Origin: Strigamia acuminata
Taxonomy: Eukaryota; Arthropoda; Chilopoda; Geophilomorpha; Linotaeniidae
DNA length: 64,000 nucleotides
Reading direction: 5' to 3'
Assembly: GCA_949358305.1 (NCBI GenBank)
Contig: OX442314.1
Coordinates: 4,591,087-4,655,086, forward strand
The notes below the pieces were generated by a model. It made no database searches and was not told the DNA's origin. It saw nothing but the letters and a program-made list of their open reading frames with translations. Numbering within the stretch: position 1 is the first letter of the stretch; each line of letters starts with the position of its first letter. Shown here one piece after another: positions 31,290 to 41,510 of this stretch. The position numbers were made by a program, and so were the translations under genes.

Positions 31290-31700
31290 ATTTGACTCAA
31301 TTTTGCTCAAATTTGTCTCAATTTTGCTCAAATATGTCTCAATTTTGCTCAAATTTGTCTCAATTTTGCTCAAATTTGTCTCAATTTTGCTCAAATTTTT
31401 CAAAATTTCCTCAATTTTTTCTAAATTTCCTCAAATTTTTCTAAATTTCCTCAAATTTTTCTAAATTTCCTCAAATTTTTCTAAATTTCCTCAAATTTTT
31501 CTAAATTTCCTCAAATTTTTCTAAATTTCCTCAAATTTTTCGAAATTTCCTCAAATTTTTCTAAATTTCCTCAAATTTTTCTAAATTTCCTCAAATTTTT
31601 CTAAATTTCCTCAAATTTTTCTAAATTTCCTCAAATTATTCTAAATTTCCTCAAATTATTCTAAATATTCCTCAAATTATGCTAAATTTTCTTAAGTTTC
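31290..31700. repeat. Two adjoining minisatellites, 21-bp then 20-bp units
   Basis: From about 31290 to 31395 the unit is TGTCTCAATTTTGCTCAAATT-like (21 bp). From about 31400 to 31690 it is CTAAATTTCCTCAAATTTTT (20 bp), three exact copies filling 31441-31500. The sharp switch suggests that one array evolved from the other. Confidence 0.92.
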
Positions 31701-31720
31701 CTTAAATTTGTCTCAACAGT

Positions 31721-33332
31721 ATCTTGCAATCCAAACCTTACAGTTGCGAACTGACAACTATCCCACTTGGTTAATAATTTTAATTATTTGCAATGTACAA
31801 AAATGTGCGTACTATGCCTGAAATTATGCACACTCGTCATTTAAAAATGATCGAAATTTGCAATAGGGTCCAATTAATCACTTAACGTAGATATGACATC
31901 CCAAACGTAGCATACACGTTCGAAAACGTACAATTTTAGCATCAAAAACAGTTTTTCTTTGCATCAAATTCTATTTTTGGGCCGAGAAGCCAATTAAACG
32001 CCTGTCTCAATGATCGCCTTGGGGGTCGAGTGTTTAAAAAGATTAAACGTTTGGGCGTTTATTCGGAGCTATTTACACTATTTTTGCTACATTTGAGTTC
32101 ACAGGTTGACACCAGTTACACCTTTTAACATCATGTTAAGTGTAACAAGTATTGATAATTGTGTATCATACACCTCTCATTTCTAGCAATTTATATTGAA
32201 ATTTTATCATTCACAACATTTAAAAATATAAATTTACCACCCTTTTATCAAAAATAAACTTTAAATTTGTCTTCATTCGTGTAATTGGATTATTAAAATT
32301 GGTTTATATTGCTCGTATTCTGTCAATCAATTTTTCCTTTTGTCGCCTACATATTTAATCTCGATACTGTGTCAGTCGGGGTCGAGGGAAAAAGAAATAA
32401 TTCATTTTTATCCCTCTAAATTCTAATTCCATTGGTTTACAGAGATCTTTGGTATTCGTCCACCAAACTTAATTCGTACACCAATAATAATGTACTTACC
32501 GCGAACAGGGAAAGTGTAGTAGCAATATAAATTTCTTGACGATTAAATAAAAATAAGTCACAATTCACAGCGCGGCGAAGCAACCGCTGATGTGCTTTTC
32601 CGCCGCCATTGTCCTCTGACCTCGTTTTCGTCAATCATCGTCCCGCAAAAATGGAGACTTTCGTTGACCTTTTTCTTTGCTCTTTTTATCAGAAAATAAT
32701 AACAAAAATAATGAGAAAAATTGTTTTAACCAAAAAATTTGCTTTGATTCGGTTGGTGACTCGAGAAACGCGGAAACCGAGTCGTTGACTTTGTTTACTC
32801 GCCACTAGATGGCAGTCGCGAAACCTAAAAATTTAGCCAAGACAACTCAACTGCAAAAGGTTTGTAGCCGGTCACTGGCAACAGACATCTACATGGCCTA
32901 GCTCAACCCCACCCTGCCAGAAAGAGTTGATGGTTTTGAAATAATGATCCCACTATCATCAACCAAGATTCAAGAACAGGAGATTCTGGCTGATTTTATA
33001 CATGGAACCAAGTGGGTATATCATCTAATTTTCTACGTTGTCTTTTATTACAACTCTTTTTTTTCCACATACACACTATACAAATCAATTTATTTTATTT
33101 TGTTTCGCCATTTCGGAAAGGATGGTCTATTTAAGGAAGCTTCAATTAATCCAGTCACGCATTTTTGTGGATTTTTGAACGTCTCTCACAAATGTATGTA
33201 CAAAACATGAAGAAAACGTGATACAGTAGAAACGGAAGTTTTTGGTTCTGAATGCAAGAACCAAGAAAGATTTACACTTCACAAATGAGAATTTGGAGTT
33301 AACTGATGTATTTTATTAGCGAAAGAATTAAA
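31721..33332. other. Host intergenic DNA with a weak exon candidate
   Basis: The stretch around 32500-32840 is richer in CpG than its surroundings. On the minus strand an open frame (IYIATTLSLFA...) meets a good donor, TTCGCG/GTAAGT, at 32500. It could be a 5' exon of copy A (an acceptor-like TTTCAAG lies near 29580) or chance. Nothing else is recognised. Confidence 0.25.
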
Positions 33333-33360
33333 AGGTTGCCTAGGAAATGCTAGGCAACCT
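33333..33360. other. Hairpin, 11-bp stem
   Basis: AGGTTGCCTAG-GAAATG-CTAGGCAACCT. A similar palindrome, ATTGCCTAGGCAAC, lies at 20005-20018. The half-sites resemble RFX-type X-box motifs; no function can be assigned. Confidence 0.5.
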
Positions 33361-33676
33361 AACAATGTACATAAATAGAGTACTATTTAGATCTCAGATT
33401 ATTTAGTAACAATATGTAAAATGGTGGTTAAGATAAACAACAAAAACATGATAAAGACATGATAGAAACCTGACATAAACGTGATAGAACCATGACCAAG
33501 ATGTGATCGAAATGTGATCAAATGTGACTAAAACTTGACTTTTTTGGATAAAATCCAATTCAATCAATTGGAACTTAACCTCATAGCCTGTTCACACCAA
33601 AATTTTGGATCTCGTCCTCATCTTCAGTGAAAAGCTATTTTTTTTAATTCACGCTTTGAAAGTGCGCATTGAAGAT

Positions 33677-34307
33677 TGTGGTGATTCGGCATCACCTGAA
33701 GAAGTAATTAGCGGTGATTATTGTGTTACTAATACTCGCCACTAGAGCGCGCTAGAAATACCGACTAGACTGACTAGTCTCGTGTTTCTGCGAACCTGCA
33801 TAATCGGAAGGATTTGCATATGACGTCATTTCCGGTTAGTATATAACGCCGATACTTGACCGGAAACGACACTACAGTTACCACATTTCAGCAAGAGCAC
33901 CATTTACCTCACCTTTCAGGCCGTTTCACGGATTGATCGAGGACCGGTGCCCGCTGACCATCTCAACTGTACAACAGCCACATTTATTTAGCGTAGCCAA
34001 TCTACGCTAGAATAAATATTCGAACGATATTCGTTTAATTCGCACGAGAAAGCGAATTCTCGCGTGTTCATAATAACACGTGGAAATACCCTAGACAACA
34101 AACATAGACCACGCGTAGGACTAAACAATTGGATCCGCCATTGTTTAGCGGCAACTCGTATTCGCAGCCGAATCCGAGGACCAACACAGAAAACATCTTG
34201 ACTTATATTTGTATTAGTAAGCGTGTTTTAATAAAGCAGTATTTGAAATATATTGTATTCCCGAGTGTATTATTTATTATCTTTAACCACAAAGTCGAAT
34301 CACGACA
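33677..34307 (+). repeat. E2 5' LTR, 631 bp
   Basis: Starts TGTGGTGATTCG and ends CGAATCACGACA, an inverted pair. Contains promoter motifs near 33812-33846 and AATAAA at 34230. Confidence 0.93.
33812..33846 (+). promoter_or_regulatory. E2 LTR promoter motifs
   Basis: Octamer-like ATTTGCAT, then a palindromic CRE-type TGACGTCA (33821-33828), then TATATAA (33840-33846), in a spacing plausible for a Pol II promoter. The same set recurs in the 3' LTR. Confidence 0.6.
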
Positions 34308-34309
34308 CG

Positions 34310-34327
34310 TGGGGGCCTGTCCGGGAT
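34310..34327 (+). other. E2 primer-binding site, tRNA-Pro type
   Basis: TGGGGGCCTGTCCGGGAT, 2 bases from the LTR end, differs by one base from E1's site. Confidence 0.8.
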
Positions 34328-34399
34328 AGATTTGCTAACCTTAAGACAATACTTTAAATAATAACCGGGATCTTTCGATCGATCATTATATCGTAAGAA

Positions 34400-37246
34400 A
34401 TGACAAAAACTACCGCAGAAGATAGAAAAAGGCGTAACGACGAAAAGGATAGAAAAGAAGCCGAAGAAATCGAACGCCAAAAAGCGGAAGAAGCGAACCA
34501 CGTGGAACCAGAAGTCGAGACTAACTCGACTAAAGTTTCAACGGAATCATCAAGTGAAAGCCTTCCCCTTGCAAGACAACTTCCGTTTACGGGAGGCGAA
34601 TTCGAAGGATCAGGAAGCTCTCACGAAGAAAACGGACTAAATAAATCGTTCGAAAACCCTCGATTCGGATTGAAAAGCCCAAGACCTGTCGAAAAGGATC
34701 CCAGTGAAATGGATCTAATGACTCTTCTAAATAAAGCGGCAAACACAAGTGCCGCAATGATCAACGAGGCTGCCCGCGCAGACCAAGCAAGAACAGTCGC
34801 GTTAGAGAAGAAGAAAAACGAATTGATGGAAGATTTAGCCAGAGAGCATCGCGAGAAATTAGCTGCCATGGAACAGAGCTTGGCACAAGAACACCAAGCT
34901 AAACAAATGGCACTGGAGCGCGAGCTGGCTCGAGAATTGCTCGCGAAGCAGAAAATAATCGAACGAGAAATGGCAAAGGACTGCCAGATCCGGCCGCCAA
35001 GCAACGGGTTAAGCCAGCATTCGGAGCCAAACTCCGTACAGAGCTCCCCAGAACGGTCTCACACAGCTAAGGAGCTGGTAGCCAAAGCAATAGAAGTAAC
35101 TCGGGTAGCTTGCGCACACGGCATCGAGATCGACCAGGACAAGGATCCCTACGCAGAGCTAAGCCGAGTAATCGACCTAGTAAATCAGAGGACTGAAAAA
35201 CGATCGGCAGATAACACGGCCAGACGCGGAGAGAAACGACGTCGGGTCGGAGCAGATCGACAACAGTCCGAGACAGGCGGCGAAGCAACGTCAGACAGCG
35301 AAAGTATCGACTCTCAAGCATCTCACGGCAGTATCCGAGTCAACGGACTAGATAGCATCTTGAACGAATCGGACGAAGTCAAAGGAGAACTGTACGAGGC
35401 GTTTATACAAGATAGGAGGAATAATCAGGGCGCGCAATCATGGGCAATAAAAAACTCATTCGCAATGAAAACTGGCCAAACCAGTAATAACAACCCAGGC
35501 GACCCTAACGCAGAACTAATCAGATGTATAAATCAGAAGAATCAAATACGCAACGAAGTAGGTCAAAATAAACTGGCCATGCCGACGCTCGAGGAGATTA
35601 ACGCAGTTAAAAATCACCTCGAAAAGAAACACGCCGCCGAAGCGTATGCTGGGAGAGATTCCTACGTTTTTATCAAAAAAACGAACGAAGGCCTCACGGG
35701 GACCCGACTGGACGATCTGATACCGCCCGGAACAAAGTTGAGCCAAACCTCCGCTCCAGAGAAAGCGAACCCAGATAACTCAACCATAGCGCAAGACCTC
35801 ACGAATAACCCGAACACCGCGGGATCATCAGGGAAAACGTCGTTCCAACACAATCAGTTCGGACTGACGGGCAACGGTACGCATTACCCAAGCCTCCCTT
35901 CCGACAATCCACGATCATCACCGCTGCTTAGTGAGACTGACTCGCTAAGCAACCAACTACGGACGATGAGAGACGAACTCCTTCAGGCCATGGACCAAAA
36001 GCTTCAACAAAGCCGTGGCCAAGAGACCGAGGAGGACGATCGAAGCGAAGGATTGTTGAAACGTTACTCCGCAGACCGATGGCTGTATTCTCGCAAGGAT
36101 AACAACATCAAGTGGACGACCCTGAGACTAATTAAGTTCGACGGATCCTGGAACGCCGGCAACTTGTTTTTGGACGAAGTCGCCCTGACGATTAATCGCT
36201 TAGGAGCGGAACCCGACGAAATGGTTGCACGCGGAATACCAGAAATGCTGATCAACCGGGCCCGAAACTGGTACGCTGATGTCCAACCCCGAAACTGGGA
36301 AGATTTCGTCATAAAGTTCCACAATCAATATGGCGAGACGAGCCAAGAAATCCAGAAAAGAGTAAGCTCTATGAAGCAAGCTCCCGGGGAAACTCTGAGG
36401 GAATACGTACAACGAGCCGACAGCCTGTTCCGTGAAATGGACAAACCATTTGACCAACACGCTCAGAAAGCTCTCTTCGAACAAGGACTAAACGAAACCG
36501 CAACCAAAGTCCTACGAGAAATGAACGCTCCTAAGGGGGATAATTTCAAAGCCATCCTAGCTTTCGTCGAGAAGAAACACACCGAAGTAAATGCTCGGTA
36601 TAACGAAAATCTGACAAAAGAAGAGCGAGCTCTAGGAGTGGCCCGACAGCAACGAATACAGGAGCGCAGCATAGACTCCACTAAGCTGCTCCAATCGCGA
36701 AATTATCTAAACGGAAGTATAGAGCCACTCCCCTCAAAGAAAAACCAACAAGCTTCTAACCCTTTACCACCTCCGAGTAAGGCCTATCGCACGCAAACTA
36801 ACGCCGCCGAGGAAAAGTCGGAAGACGAAGTAAGCGAAGACTCTGAGCAATTCTCGGAAAGCGATGAGGCTGACGAAGGTATCAACGATGTGGTACACGC
36901 AAACATGGGGAAGGAACTGGCGCCCAGCTACCGACCTCAGATGAAGTCCAGAAAATCGGAACACCACAACCCGAAAACAGAGGCGACTTCCGAGAAGAAG
37001 GACTACCCCAAAAAACCTTTTGAGCGGGAGGGAAAGAAGAAAAGCCCTTGTAATTTCTGTAACGAAGACGGCCACTGGCGTCAGGCCTGCCCAAAACTGG
37101 CAAAGAAAAAAGCCGACGACAAGGCCGCAGAGCGTGAGGAGCTAGTGAAATTGCTCGCGAAGGAACAAGACAAAATCTTGAAGGAACTCACCGCCAAACT
37201 CGACAGTATGACAAAAAACTGGAACTCGCGGGCGGAACAAAAGTGA
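34400..37246 (+). CDS. gag: E2 Gag polyprotein, 948 aa
   Basis: The ATG at 34400 lies 72 bases after the primer site. The first 270 residues are charged and coiled-coil-like (Lys/Glu/Arg/Gln). A retrotransposon capsid segment occupies about residues 560-720 (RYSADRWLYSRKDNNIKW, then FDGSWNAGNLFLDEV). A single CCHC knuckle starts at C884 (CNFCNEDGHWRQAC), followed by a Lys-rich helix. It matches E1 Gag in layout but lacks the AT-hook. Eleven codons before its stop is the slippery heptamer A AAA AAC, where a fraction of ribosomes should shift into pol. Confidence 0.93.
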   Translation: MTKTTAEDRKRRNDEKDRKEAEEIERQKAEEANHVEPEVETNSTKVSTESSSESLPLARQLPFTGGEFEGSGSSHEENGLNKSFENPRFGLKSPRPVEKDPSEMDLMTLLNKAANTSAAMINEAARADQARTVALEKKKNELMEDLAREHREKLAAMEQSLAQEHQAKQMALERELARELLAKQKIIEREMAKDCQIRPPSNGLSQHSEPNSVQSSPERSHTAKELVAKAIEVTRVACAHGIEIDQDKDPYAELSRVIDLVNQRTEKRSADNTARRGEKRRRVGADRQQSETGGEATSDSESIDSQASHGSIRVNGLDSILNESDEVKGELYEAFIQDRRNNQGAQSWAIKNSFAMKTGQTSNNNPGDPNAELIRCINQKNQIRNEVGQNKLAMPTLEEINAVKNHLEKKHAAEAYAGRDSYVFIKKTNEGLTGTRLDDLIPPGTKLSQTSAPEKANPDNSTIAQDLTNNPNTAGSSGKTSFQHNQFGLTGNGTHYPSLPSDNPRSSPLLSETDSLSNQLRTMRDELLQAMDQKLQQSRGQETEEDDRSEGLLKRYSADRWLYSRKDNNIKWTTLRLIKFDGSWNAGNLFLDEVALTINRLGAEPDEMVARGIPEMLINRARNWYADVQPRNWEDFVIKFHNQYGETSQEIQKRVSSMKQAPGETLREYVQRADSLFREMDKPFDQHAQKALFEQGLNETATKVLREMNAPKGDNFKAILAFVEKKHTEVNARYNENLTKEERALGVARQQRIQERSIDSTKLLQSRNYLNGSIEPLPSKKNQQASNPLPPPSKAYRTQTNAAEEKSEDEVSEDSEQFSESDEADEGINDVVHANMGKELAPSYRPQMKSRKSEHHNPKTEATSEKKDYPKKPFEREGKKKSPCNFCNEDGHWRQACPKLAKKKADDKAAEREELVKLLAKEQDKILKELTAKLDSMTKNWNSRAEQK
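37213..37219 (+). promoter_or_regulatory. -1 ribosomal frameshift site, E2 gag/pol
   Basis: A AAA AAC is in register with gag codons. The -1 frame is open from here through 41325. The gag stop follows 25 bases later (37244-37246). E1 has the same arrangement. Confidence 0.8.
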
Positions 37247-40200
37247 TTCCACATCCGCTCGCGATAACTTCGAAAACGATGGACCTTACTCTGGTGGAAA
37301 AACAAATTAAAGAAATGGAAAAATTGTTGGAATTCTTCGAGGAAGCTGCCAACGAGGAAGTCACAACTCCAACCAAAAAACGGAAATTCGAAATTAGAGA
37401 CGAAGACGGTATAGCCAACGCTTTCATGACTTTGCCGCTTGACCAAGGGGCCAATCCTCTTAAAAAGCGAATACTTCGTTGCAACCTATCAACAGAAGCG
37501 AAGAGCGTACTGGCTAAAATACCAGTCTCTTTCGGCAAAAAGGTGTTAATGGGACTACTCGACTCGGGAGCGGATCAGTCGTTTATCTCCACCGACTTAT
37601 TCGAATCACTCGAAGAAAAAATACAGAAAAAATTACGGGGAATGAACGAGAACATTCGAGTTCTTACAGCAGCGGGAGAAGTTAGAGCAGTGGGGACGTT
37701 ATCAACCGATTTTGTATGGGAAGGAGGCACGATTAAGCATTTCTTCATCGTGTTACCAACCCGAGACACAATCCTGCTGATAGGAATGGATTTGATGGAA
37801 CGGATGAACATCCAGCCCAACCCAGTCACACGTTCGTGGAATTACATCGACAACCACGAGGACCCACGACTACCCATAATACCTCCGGAACTCCTAGACA
37901 AAGCTAAGGACGACGAGGAATGGGGAGGAGGCGAAATTAAGAAGTTCATCCAAGACTATAATTTTAAGTCGTTTAATACTATCCTCCAAGAGGAGAATTT
38001 AATACATAATCTGGCCATGGACGCCAATCTTGGAGAAGAACAAACGAAACTCCTCGAGGAAATGCTCAAGAAGCACTCGAAGAACTTAAATAAAGATCCA
38101 GGAAAGACTAGTTACGTAATGCACGAGATCGAATTGGTTACGGGAAAACCGGTGCGAGTACCTTTTAAAACTATGAATCCCCAAAAGAGACATATCGTAA
38201 GAACGATGTGCAACGAGTTGCTCGAAAAAGGGATCGTGTCGCACGCCATCGGAGAATATGGAATGAGGATTGTCCTCGTCATGCGACCAGGCTCCGAACC
38301 GCGCCTCTGCATCGATTATAGACCTTTAAACGCCATAACCGTCATCGACCCCATCCAAATGCCGTCAATAGAAGCGATTCTACGGGAGCTCGCCCCATTT
38401 AACTGGGTCACGACCATGGACTTGTCCAAGGGTTACTGGCAGGTTGAATTGCGGGAAGAGGATAAAGAGAAAACAGCTTTTTGGGCACCACAGGGTCGAC
38501 TGATGTTTAATGTAATGCCCTTCGGGTTAGTAAACGCACCCGCCACCTTTCAAAAACTAATAGAAAAAGTTCTCGGCGATGCCTTACACAAATACGCATG
38601 GGCTTACCTCGATGATATAGTCATAGTCTCCCAAACTTTTGAAGACCACCTGATACACGTGAATGACGTCATGGAGCGACTCACAAAAGCCGGTCTAAAC
38701 ATTCATCCAGGGAAAAGTAAATTTTGCCGCAAAGAATTGGCATTCCTGGGTTACACAGTCGGAACAGGTGGCCTATCCATCGACCCGAAAAAGACCCAGG
38801 CGATTAGCCAGTTCCCCGCCCCGGAAGATGTAAAAGGAGTCCAACGTTTCATGGGCATGGTGAATTTCTTCAATCGATTGCTCCCAAATTTGGCAGACGT
38901 CGCGGCACCCATCACAGATCTGTTACGCAACGATAAAGATTTCGAGTGGACTGACCACTGCGAAACATCGTTTAACAAGATAAAACAAATGCTGATCGAT
39001 GTAAAACGAATTCCCCTACCAGATCTTAATCGAGAATTCACTCTTCACACCGACGCCAGTCGAATTGGCCTAGGTGCTGCGTTGCTTCAAAAGCATGACA
39101 TCGACGGAGTAGTGTTAGAGGTCCCGACGATGTTCATCAGCCGGAAATTACAAGCAGCCGAAAAGAATTATAATGCGACAGAGTTAGAATGTCTAGCCGT
39201 CGTCTGGGCAATCCGAAAATTCAGACCATACCTGGAATTTACCAAGTTCAACGTACAAACTGACCACGAAGCACTAAAGTGGTTAATGGCGTTGAAGGAA
39301 CCGTCCGGAAGAATGGCTCGCTGGCAGCTAGAATTAATGGCTTGTGACTTAATCATTGAATACCGACCCGGAAAATTCAACGTCGTGGCAGACGCCCTCT
39401 CACGAGCCCCAGCTTCAGACCCCGAAGACGAGACCGACTGCGGAGAGGACGACTCACGCCTCTTCTACTGTCCGAACCCCGTCCGAAAATGGGAATTTAA
39501 AAAGCTAAACGAATTACCCAAGGAGAAACTCGAGTCAGGAGACCAAAATTATTACAATTATTGGCTCCGAGCATACCAGTCTGTCAAGGACGCTCACCCA
39601 AATTACGAGCTAACGATAGAACCTCGAATCTCCGACAAGTACGTTCGAGCATTCGTCGCCCACGTAAGCAAGGGGACGAATAGTAAGCCGCCCACCAGGG
39701 ACGAATTAATAGCCGCCCAGATGACAGACGACTTCTGTAAAACTTATCGAAACTTCATCACAGATAAAAAATTTCCCGACGAGAATTTCGACGAAATCCA
39801 ACGCGAAGAATTCGAAAGAGAAGCCTCCACGTACTTAATCGAGGATGGACTTCTACTAAAACACCACCCGAATTTCCGCGATGATCTGACGGAGACGGGA
39901 ACTTCGATGAAAGTCGTTATACCCAGGAGTCTGCTGACAAGGTTTCTGTGGATGGTCCACGGACACCCGCTCGCCGGACATTCTGGAGTGGCCAGAACGA
40001 TCTACCGAGCAAATCAACTTTATTTCTGGCCAAAAATGACCCGAGATATCGTTCGTTTTATTCATCACTGCCCCAGATGCCAAGCGTGCAAGCCGAGGAC
40101 GCCCAAGAGCTACGAGAGAATCTCACTTGGCCCTTTCGCACCCTTCGATTGCTGGAGCGTGGATTTAATGGGCCCAAAGCCCACGTCATCCAATAAAAAC

Positions 40201-41325
40201 AAATATATATTAGTAATCATGGATGTCGCGACTGGATGGCCCGAACTCTTTCCAATGGAGAGACCAACTAAGCAAAAAATCATTCGATGTTTGTACGAAG
40301 TGGCGCTTCATTTTGGATTCCCTCGAAAATTAATCTCCGATAATGGACCACAATTCGCGTCAAATTTGTACAAAGACTTCTGTAAAAAATTCGACATCGA
40401 GACATCATATACATCAACCTATAATCCACGGGCCAATCCCGTCGAAAGGTTAAATCGCGATATAAAATATGCACTAGCAATTTTCACCGATGTTCACTCC
40501 AGCTGGGACGAATATCTTCGTGAAATTGCCTTCAGCATCCGCACAACGATCTCAAGGAACCGCAAATTTTCTCCCGCGTTTCTAAACTTCGCTCGGGAAC
40601 TCAGAGTACCCTGGGACCCACGAATACCGGAGGAAATACTGGAAATTGATCCTGAGAAGCCTCATATTTATGTCGACAGACTGGAGCAAATAATTTCGGC
40701 CACTTATCAGCACATGATGTCACACATATTCGACATGAGAGATCGTATTAGCATTGCTGGAAAGGATCGGCCCTTCTGCAATTTTAAAGTCAATGACCTC
40801 GTCTGGAAAGACACACATATTCAGTCCAGCGCCGATAAGGGGATCCACGCAGGCTTAGCAGACAAACGCGACGGCCCGTACGTCATACTCGAAGCCCACG
40901 GCGGAAACGCTTTCAAGCTAAAAAGATTGGCAGATAACGTTAATTTTAGATCGATCCACGCCCGAGAATTAACTCCATACTTACCTGAGTTTCCTCAAGA
41001 GGCTTGGACGGAATATCAGACGAAACCAGCGCAAAATCCAATTATTCGCGACATGTTTTTAGATGAACAAACTGGCCCAACCAATTTAGTTCAAGATGAG
41101 TCACACGAAGCGGCCGACGCCCCGGATGAGATTTCGGAGAGGGAGGAAATAGTCGAAGAATCTCCTAAAAAAGGAAAGCAATCAAACAAAAATAAGACTA
41201 CAAGAATCCTCAAACCTGATAAAATATACGGTATGCGTCGACACAAGCCAAACCCGTTCATAAAAGACGGGAAACTCGTCGGAAAACAAAAAGCGACTCC
41301 GGCCATTGTCTCAAACAATCGATAA
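37219..41325 (+). CDS. pol: E2 Pol: protease, reverse transcriptase, RNase H, integrase
   Basis: Expressed as Gag-Pol by -1 frameshifting; the GTG at 37243 is only the first start-like codon in the frame. Domains in order: linker, retropepsin (LMGLLDSGADQSFIS), reverse transcriptase (WAYLDDIVIVSQ), RNase H (LHTDASRIGLGAALLQ, TDHEALKWL), and integrase with H..H and CPRCQAC zinc ligands and the catalytic D, D, E in SVDLMGPKP, SDNGPQFASN and NPVERLNRD. A charged tail rich in Lys and Glu follows. No stop or frameshift interrupts 1368 codons. The domain order (RNase H before integrase) is that of Ty3/gypsy. Confidence 0.95.
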   Translation: MELAGGTKVIPHPLAITSKTMDLTLVEKQIKEMEKLLEFFEEAANEEVTTPTKKRKFEIRDEDGIANAFMTLPLDQGANPLKKRILRCNLSTEAKSVLAKIPVSFGKKVLMGLLDSGADQSFISTDLFESLEEKIQKKLRGMNENIRVLTAAGEVRAVGTLSTDFVWEGGTIKHFFIVLPTRDTILLIGMDLMERMNIQPNPVTRSWNYIDNHEDPRLPIIPPELLDKAKDDEEWGGGEIKKFIQDYNFKSFNTILQEENLIHNLAMDANLGEEQTKLLEEMLKKHSKNLNKDPGKTSYVMHEIELVTGKPVRVPFKTMNPQKRHIVRTMCNELLEKGIVSHAIGEYGMRIVLVMRPGSEPRLCIDYRPLNAITVIDPIQMPSIEAILRELAPFNWVTTMDLSKGYWQVELREEDKEKTAFWAPQGRLMFNVMPFGLVNAPATFQKLIEKVLGDALHKYAWAYLDDIVIVSQTFEDHLIHVNDVMERLTKAGLNIHPGKSKFCRKELAFLGYTVGTGGLSIDPKKTQAISQFPAPEDVKGVQRFMGMVNFFNRLLPNLADVAAPITDLLRNDKDFEWTDHCETSFNKIKQMLIDVKRIPLPDLNREFTLHTDASRIGLGAALLQKHDIDGVVLEVPTMFISRKLQAAEKNYNATELECLAVVWAIRKFRPYLEFTKFNVQTDHEALKWLMALKEPSGRMARWQLELMACDLIIEYRPGKFNVVADALSRAPASDPEDETDCGEDDSRLFYCPNPVRKWEFKKLNELPKEKLESGDQNYYNYWLRAYQSVKDAHPNYELTIEPRISDKYVRAFVAHVSKGTNSKPPTRDELIAAQMTDDFCKTYRNFITDKKFPDENFDEIQREEFEREASTYLIEDGLLLKHHPNFRDDLTETGTSMKVVIPRSLLTRFLWMVHGHPLAGHSGVARTIYRANQLYFWPKMTRDIVRFIHHCPRCQACKPRTPKSYERISLGPFAPFDCWSVDLMGPKPTSSNKNKYILVIMDVATGWPELFPMERPTKQKIIRCLYEVALHFGFPRKLISDNGPQFASNLYKDFCKKFDIETSYTSTYNPRANPVERLNRDIKYALAIFTDVHSSWDEYLREIAFSIRTTISRNRKFSPAFLNFARELRVPWDPRIPEEILEIDPEKPHIYVDRLEQIISATYQHMMSHIFDMRDRISIAGKDRPFCNFKVNDLVWKDTHIQSSADKGIHAGLADKRDGPYVILEAHGGNAFKLKRLADNVNFRSIHARELTPYLPEFPQEAWTEYQTKPAQNPIIRDMFLDEQTGPTNLVQDESHEAADAPDEISEREEIVEESPKKGKQSNKNKTTRILKPDKIYGMRRHKPNPFIKDGKLVGKQKATPAIVSNNR

Positions 41326-41510
41326 AAACAACCACAGGGGGGACACCTGTTACGTCCCACAATGCGTCTTAATTGGCCAAACCAATCAAAGATGACATGA
41401 GACTAATAGTTAACCTCTAACCCGACCCACATTTATCACTGTCATCTCCGACTAAGCGACGATCACCTCGAGGCAGCCGTAAATCAAAGTATCAAATTAA
41501 TTTCCGAAAA

